Shown piece by piece: positions 57,693 to 64,000 of a DNA stretch of 64,000 bases. The notes beneath the pieces were generated by a model. It was not told the DNA's origin. It did no database searches and saw only the letters and a program-made list of their open reading frames with translations. The translations under genes were made by a program, and so were the position numbers. Each line of letters starts with the position of its first letter. Within the stretch, counting starts at the first letter, position 1. Source of the stretch: Protea cynaroides (taxonomy: Eukaryota; Streptophyta; Magnoliopsida; Proteales; Proteaceae); assembly GCA_028583415.1 (NCBI GenBank), contig CM053270.1, positions 2,370,001 to 2,434,000 of the forward strand, read 5' to 3'.

Positions 57693-59986
57693 TGTAAGAC
57701 CTGTATCAAACTAACCAGTCTTACCACCTTGTATCAGGTCTACCTATCATGGTCGAGCCAAGTGGACCAAGTGCGTGAAGAAACCACAAAACCAGGTATG
57801 AAATTTAACTCAAAAATAGTCAAATATGAGTGTGTGGTCGCATACCTAAACAAGTGTGACCTACCCCACCTCAAAAGAGTCCAACCCCATGAATTTTGGT
57901 CGTGGGGTCGGACATTTTAGAAACGTAGGGTCAAGGATTCTGCGACCCCACCTCCAACCCCACGGAAACAGTCAGAAACCGAACTTAGAAAACCTTCCTA
58001 ATCCGAAGAGGGTTCTTTCCTAAACTCATTGGGGCTTATGATGGAGGGTTTTCCTCTATAAATAGGATGTCCCTTAGCCTCTTTCAGCCTTTTAGAACTC
58101 CAATTGAAAGTGAGAGAGAGAGAAGAGAAGGAAGAGAAGGAGAATTGAAGAAGAATACCAAGGAGGAGGAAATTCAGAAAAAACTCTGAATCTTCAGCAA
58201 GCATAAGGTATGAACCTATTTCCCATGCTAAATTGAGAGCCTAGGATAGTTCATGAAGAAGATAGGATTAGGAGAAACCAAAATCATCCATCCATGGAGG
58301 AAATTATATGGAGAATGGATGGTGTATAAAATAATAGTTTTTAGCCATAGAACAATCATAGGAAGGACCATGAAGATAAGCCAAAGGATTCAAACATGAA
58401 GGTATAGACTTAAGAGTGAAAGGTCGACCATAACACATGAGGTCGCACATGTGGTCGCATGATGTCTGACCCCACGAGACCCACATGTCCAACCACATGC
58501 CTTCAGAAAGTTTCCAGGGAGGGTGTGGTCGCATGTAGGGTCGGAGTATGTCCGACCCCACCCTGCGACCCTATGCCCTGTGGTCGCAGAAACTGAGACC
58601 CCAGGTACTGCCCCACCTGCGACCCCTCAGTTTCTGTTAGTCTACACACATGGAAATTAATTCTAATTAAAATTCTATCAAATTTTTAGGTTTTCAAGTG
58701 ATCTAAAAGTGATTTACAAAGCTTGAACGAGGAACTACCATCGACAAAAGGTGAGGGAACAAGACCTAAACTAATTGGCTAATAATAAACTATTTTTGTT
58801 TATTGAGTCTGATGCCATGAATGATTCTATGCTTGCATGCATGTAATGTGCATTTAACATGTCATCCAATATTCCTGCTATTACTGTTCACGCATATTTA
58901 ATTTTATTTATTTATAACATGATGATGATGGTGATGCTAGGAATAGGCATGTGAATGTTTATGTGTGGTTAATGTACTTGATGCGAGTAGGGCATCAGGG
59001 GAAGTGTGATGCGGTGCGATCCTAAGCACTTTAGCTCTATCTCTACTCAAGTCTTGTCCACTGACATCGTCATATCGCCATTACCTTAGCAGAACTATTA
59101 CGTCGTAGGGTATCAGGGGAGGTGGTCTCAGACCATGTAGTCTCTGACTCTGTCGGGGGGCCTTAGCTCTATCTCTATGGACGTATTGAGGGATGCTGGG
59201 GTGAGGCCTTGGATACACTGTCTGGCAGTAGGATTGGTTAATTATGAGCCCAATTTGTAAGCCCTCGCCAATAGGGGCTTACGTGTTGGTATGGGTACGG
59301 CATCAGGGGAAGTGTGATGCGGTGCGGTCCTAAGCACTTTATCTCTATCCCTATTCCATGATGGGTGAATGTGGGATGGCATTGGTGTTTGATCCTTTGG
59401 GTGGCTTCACACACTCGTGTATAGAGGTGCGGTGGCCACCAATCCTTTCTATTGCACATTGCAAACTTATGAACCAGACCAAAGATATGAATTGAATGCA
59501 TGCATATATTTGTTGCATTGTTTTGTTTACTCACTGAGCTCAAGTTGGAGAGCTGACCCTCGCGCACGTAATTCTTTTTAGTTTCTGATGTTGCAGATAT
59601 TACAGTTGAAGATTATGTCGACACGCCAATATATGAATAGGTGACGACTATGGATGAGCAAGCTATGGAGGACGAATATGACTCGTCAAGCTAGCGTTTC
59701 AACTATGGATACGCTTAGTGTTTAACTTTCGTATTTGGATATTTGTAATACGTATTAAATTATATTTTGGTTACTTGGATATAAATGGAATATTAATTAT
59801 TTATCATGACTAGACCTCAGTTCATTATCTGTAAGACTTATGCTATTTACTTTATTATCTTTGATTAATGTGGAATGTGTTTTGGTTTAACATGGTGGGT
59901 ATAGCCTATTTCAGATCCTGGATGAACCATTGATTTATTGACGGTTCATCACATAATTCTGGTTGGTACAGAATTGGGGTGTGACA
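57693..59986 (+). repeat. Tek solo LTR with 5-bp TSD TGATC
   Basis: 2294 bp, TGTAAGACCTG to GGGGTGTGACA. TGATC precedes (57688-57692) and follows (59987-59991). TATA box CTCTATAAATAGG near 58053-58066; donor GCATAAG/GTATGA 58207/58208; acceptor TTTTTAG near 58689; donor AAAAG/GTGAGG 58750/58751; acceptor GTTGCAG 59596. Palindromes at 57830-57965 and 58430-58625 are mostly of a GGGGTCG/CGACCCCA type. The U5 block after the acceptor is cut by a stop (EDYVDTPIYE then TAG). Gives the reference length for a complete Tek LTR. Confidence 0.92.
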
Positions 59987-60700
59987 TGATCCATACTCAA
60001 ACTCAAACAACCCTAGATGGAGAGATCTCCCAAATCTGAGTTACGGGAATCAAGTTGTCCAGAATCATTATCAGCCCCCATTCCAACCTAGGCAGCAAGA
60101 AAATCAGAATATGTCACTTGATGAGATTGTTAAGGCATTGGCAAGCAATACAACATGAGACAAGAAACAACATTTAGAATATAGAGAAGCAGATTGGTCA
60201 ACTTACGACTTCAGTAAGCAAACTTGAAGCTCAAAGATTTAGAAAGTTGCCATCTCAGACCATCATAAATCCACGTGAGAATCCAAGTGCCATTACATTA
60301 TGGAATGGAAGAGAACTTGAGCCCTTCATTGCTAAATCTGCAGATTCGGCCAAGATAGTTCAAGAAGAAACAAAAGCCGACAGCAATGATGTAAATTTGT
60401 CCAAGGTAAAATCTCAACCAGTTGTGTATAATTCTACTAATTTTGTTCTTCTCCCTTTTCCCAGCAGACTGTCTAAATCAAAAAAAGAAGAACAAGAGAA
60501 GGAAATTCTTGAGACTTTTCGAAAGGTAGAAGTAAACATATCTCTACTTGATGCCATTAAGCAAGTCCCAAGGTATGCAAAATTTCTCAAAGAATTGTGC
60601 ACTTCAAAGAGGAAATTGAGGGGTCATGAGAAAATTAGTGTAGGGGAGAACGTATCAGCAGTTATTCAGCATAAGTTACCCCCAAAATGCAAGGATCCAG
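59987..60700 (+). pseudogene. gag: Ath-J Gag C-terminal part and linker
   Basis: Continues the gag frame directly after the TSD (PYSNSNNPRWRD type), as in Athila Gag. A stop at about 60158 follows 'IVKALASNTT'; the linker 'TSVSKLEAQRFRKLPSQT' is in a shifted frame and 60247-60726 is open to the protease. Confidence 0.75.
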
Positions 60701-61172
60701 GTATGTGTTTACGATTCCATGTGTGATTGGTAATACTAAGTTTGAACGTGCCATGTTAGACTTAGGTGCATCTATAAATGTTATGCCACATTCAATTTAT
60801 GCATCTCTAAATTTAGGTCTTTTTTTTCAAACGGGTGTAATTATCTAGCTAACTGACCATTCTAAAGCATACCCTAAGGGAGTGGTTGAGGATGTTTTGG
60901 TACAGGTGAATGGGTTGATTTTTCCTACTGATTTTTATATTTTGAATATGGAAGACAGTACCTCCTCAAACCCTGCCCCAATTTTACCAGGAAGGCCTTT
61001 CCTCAAAACAGCTAAAATGAAGATTGATGTCCATGATGGTACCCTTACCATGGAGTTTAATGGAAAGATTGTTAAATTCATCATATTTGAGGATATGAGG
61101 TACCCTAGTAATGATGTTCAATCTGTGTTTTCTATTGATGTGGTTAATGTGTTTGCACAAGAGATTTTTTAA
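60690..61172 (+). pseudogene. pol: Ath-J aspartic protease
   Basis: Catalytic region L-D-L-G-A-S at about 60756-60773 (D-L-G instead of D-S/T-G), then 'INVMPHSIYASLNLG', a stop near 60846, and 'APILPGRPFLKTAKMKIDVH' to 61172. A 1-nt shift near 60705 separates it from the linker. The second half is open (60882-61172). Confidence 0.78.
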
Positions 61173-61540
61173 TTGAGCAGTAAGAAAGAAGCGGGTAAGC
61201 AAAGGAAGTTGCAGTTGCAAGAATTAAAAGAAATACAACTTGAGGCTTACAGGAATTCAAGCATATACAAGGACAAGACTAAGACGTTTCATGAGAAGAG
61301 GATTGTGAGGAAGCAATTTGTAATTGGATAGAAAATCTTGCTTTACAATTCGAAACATAAATTGATGCCTCGTAAGTTACATTCTCGTTGAATTGGACCT
61401 TTTGAAGTTACTAATGTGCTTCCTTATGGTACAGCTAAAGTTTAAAATTTTGAAACTAATAAGGTTTTCAAGGTTAATGGGCATCGACTCAAGTCATTCT
61501 ATGAAGGCTTTCATGAGCATACTATAAACGAAGTATAACT
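61173..61540 (+). pseudogene. pol: Ath-J integrase C-terminal end, joined to protease by deletion
   Basis: 'ELKEIQLEAYRNSSIYKDKT' and 'GPFEVTNVLPYGTAKV', then 'FKVNGHRLKSFYEGFHE', the end of Athila Pol. Three stops. Junction with the protease near 61173-61205; several kb of RT, RNase H and integrase core are absent. Confidence 0.75.
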
Positions 61541-63082
61541 GGGGGATACCGTTATTTTGATTGAGGAGTATCGAGTCGAGCTAACGACGTTAAACACAAG
61601 CACTGCTTGGGAGGAAACCCAAGAAATTTTTAATTATTTTTCTTATCATTTTTAATTATTTTTCTTTACATCTTTCCATTACATTTTTAACTTCCATTGG
61701 GGACAATGTCAGATTTAAGTGTAGGGGGAGGAATTAAGATTTCTCTTTTGTTTTATTTTTATTTTTATTTTTTAAGTTTTGTTTTTAATTTTTGAAGATG
61801 TGTTAGAGAAAAAAAAATTCAAAAGTTGAATTTACAAAAAAAATTTCACTTCAATAGACTAAGAAAATATGTATGCCATGGATTGGAACTATTTGAATGT
61901 AAAAAAAATTATATATATGAATTAGTTGAAACAACTTGCTAAATGAGCTTTGAATAACATTGATAGTTGCATTTAGACGTAAAGCATGCAGGTTTAGTAG
62001 ATGGAATCTAACCAAGCAAGCTTTTGAGCCAAACTAGACTTAGACATCTATGTCAGTCTTTATTTTCTTTGAAGAGTGATATTCTACTATGTTTTTGTAT
62101 CTCTAGAACTTGCTTTGAACCGTGTCAAGATTACATTGATATGTGTAGACATGAATATGATAAACAAAAATAGGATTTTACAACCACTTAGTTTAAATGG
62201 CGAACCTTATATATTCTTACCCTTAGAAGACCCACTTTCAAATTTTAAACTTTATTCTTCATTAAACCCTAAACAATGAGCCTTGAATTGTTTGTTTTTC
62301 TCATGTTTTACCAACCTTTGAGTTAGTAGAGCATTGAGAATTATTTAATGGGGCTTGAAAGAGATATATATTGAATAAATGTGGGGGTGCTATTCTCAAA
62401 AGTGATGGTTGTATGTCAAGAAGTGGGATGTAATGGGAGTAAATGGTCCTTGTTATGTTTGAAATGTCATGCTCTTCTAAAAGAGAAGAAAAAAAATTCA
62501 AATAGCAAAACATAGTTCTCAAATGAAAAGAAAAAGAATGAAAAAAAAAAAGAAACTGGAGTTTGGGATGTTTTGTTGAAGAGCTTTATTTATGAGCCCT
62601 TATCATTTTGATTGCTCAATTTATTTTTTTTTTTGTCTTAATGCTCTATTAGTTTCTTAGGTTTTAACGTCAATAATTTTTCTTATCCGTACCCTGAACC
62701 CTAGCCCCATTACAATCTTGATAAAGACCTTTTGATTTATATATGCGTGTATTCTAAGTAATGGAGATTTTGGTGAATAAGCAAGCCTATGGTAGTGCAT
62801 CTTCATAGAAAGATCTTGAGTGAAACAGTTAAACCTTGAATTCTTGAGTGAGTAGAGAGAATCCCAAGAGAAAATCTAGTAAACATTAGCATGTTCATTT
62901 TTGAATAAGACTGGTATGTTAGATATTGCTCATATTTACTAAGTGACCTTTGACTATTACATATATTGTTCTCTAGATCTCTTGAATTAGTTTCTGACTC
63001 ATGGTACACATATTCTTTGAATGCTGTGGGATGAAAGAAAAAAAAAATTTAGTATTTAGTTTATCCTAGGTCATGCAAGAGC
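61541..63082. other. Ath-J 3' non-coding region
   Basis: AT-rich, with an internal GTAGGGGGAGG purine tract near 61721, often seen after pol in Athila elements, and no env-like frame over 75 codons. Nothing else recognised. Confidence 0.55.
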
Positions 63083-63098
63083 TAAGTGTGGGGGAATT
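63083..63098 (+). promoter_or_regulatory. Polypurine tract of Ath-J
   Basis: AAGTGTGGGGGAATT directly before the 3' LTR. Confidence 0.7.
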
Positions 63099-64000
63099 TG
63101 ATGGATTCATAATTTTATATATTTATTTCTCTTATATTTAGTCTATTTAACGTATTATATGTCTTATGGTATTCATTTGTGATGATTCCTTATATATAAG
63201 ACATTGGTGGAAAGTATTGGTAATTTATGTTTAAAATAATTTTTTTTTGATATTTTCAATAATGATCTTCTGAATTTCATGTAGGTTTTTAATGTGAAAA
63301 GAATTTTAAAAATCAAACATGATCCAAAAATCTGATCTAGAAAGCTTATTTGAACATAAACAAGAGAAGGAAGATTACCACACATAGAAGGTTTAGTATT
63401 GGAAGGATTTTCTTGATTGTTAGAAATCTTGAGGAGAATATATACCTCTATGGAATATTACAAAGATTGACAGGTCTAGGGGTGGAATTTGGTTAATAAT
63501 GGAATGATTCTCTATTTAATCTAGGCAAGAAGATTTTATCTAATTGTTATTTCCATGTAATAAGGTTGTCATTCTAGACATTCCAGTTTTAGTCTTCTTT
63601 ACTCTGGCTATTTAAGCAATGTAAAGGCTACGTAATAGAGCATCCAAGAATTATTGAGAAGATAGTTTTATTTCTTTTGTCTTTCTTTTCTATCATGTCT
63701 AGCTAAGTTCTTTAGTAGATTCAAGGAAAATTCAATCCGGTTAGTAAAATTGTGAAACTTTGTTCTTAATTTTAATTATTCTTCTATTCAAATATTTGTG
63801 TTTCTTGATTTTTCAAGTTAATGACTGTATGATTCAGTTTATTAAGAAGTCTATTAATTGATTGAGTTGTGTGGTTTATAGCTAACCTGAATCCATAATC
63901 CGTAATTGTTATGGTGTTCAGGAAAAGTAGCAATTGAGTAGAACAATTATGATCCAAGTCTTTGTTACTTGCTTAAAGGAAACATAAAATGAATTAAATA
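63099..64000 (+). repeat. Ath-J 3' LTR, first 902 bp
   Basis: Same start and course as 54930-55830, cut by the window end. Differences include small indels and transitions scattered along the length. Confidence 0.88.

Larger units (their letters stand above)
54930..64000 (+). mobile_element. Ath-J: Athila-type Ty3/gypsy element, internally deleted
   Basis: 5' LTR 54930-56273, Asp-type primer site, gag, protease, then a direct jump to the C-terminal end of integrase; RT, RNase H and the integrase core are missing. A 1.5-kb non-coding 3' region, a polypurine tract and the start of the 3' LTR follow. It is interrupted by a Tek solo LTR (57693-59986). The two LTR starts differ at roughly 6 of the first 120 bases, so it is not young. 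Confidence 0.82.

Overview
This window is nuclear DNA from a flowering plant and consists of nested retrotransposons. I recognise no host gene, rRNA gene, tRNA gene or CRISPR array. The plant assignment rests on the element families (Del/Tekay-type Ty3/gypsy, Athila-type gypsy, Ty1/copia, a large non-coding LTR element with an Ogre/Tat-type primer site, tRNA-derived SINE-like repeats), on the initiator-Met, Asp- and Arg-type primer-binding sites, and on C-to-T decay in CG and CHG context. The species cannot be fixed from this.

The dominant family, called Tek here, is a Del/Tekay-like gypsy element with 2.3-kb LTRs (TGTAAGACC...GGGGTGTGACA read in sense) and an initiator-Met primer site. It occurs as Tek-A (<1-6782, minus), Tek-A2 (relic, about 7480-10949, minus), Tek-B (13423-22844, minus, lacking its 5' LTR), Tek-C (27077-38547, minus), LTR G (plus, split by Tek-B), LTR D (plus, broken) and a solo LTR at 57693-59986 with TSD TGATC. 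Tek has an unusual layout. Between the 5' LTR and gag lies a 2.6-kb leader with a second gene on the opposite strand; its protein resembles the 'putative plant transposon protein' domain (PF20167/Transposase_32 type).

Intron-like signals recur in Tek: two in the R-U5 part of each LTR, one of 440-442 nt just before the antisense start codon, and one of exactly 69 nt between gag and protease. If spliced, the last fuses Gag in frame to Pol. Every copy also carries clusters of short palindromes in its LTRs and leader, and the core word differs between copies but agrees within a copy.

Layout from left to right: 1-6782 Tek-A (gag open, antisense gene broken); 6783-7480 unassigned; 7480-10949 Tek-A2; 10950-23902 a copia element (Cop-E) containing LTR G, which contains Tek-B; 23903-26510 minus-strand copia Cop-F; a SINE relic; a possible copia LTR H; 27077-38547 Tek-C with LTR D inserted in its 5' LTR; 39787-54043 a LARD-like element with an LTR of at least 4.5 kb, satellite-like arrays, a TA microsatellite and a 740-nt purine-rich tract; 54044-54929 a copia RT fragment with a SINE; 54930-64000 an Athila-type element (Ath-J) with a large internal deletion, interrupted by the Tek solo LTR.

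No element looks fully autonomous as seen. Tek-A has an open gag but leaves the window within pol. Tek-B has near-complete coding regions closed mostly by CGA-to-TGA and CAG-to-TAG stops. Tek-C has lost the second aspartate of its RT active site. All identities come from reading motifs by eye; no alignment or database search was run.
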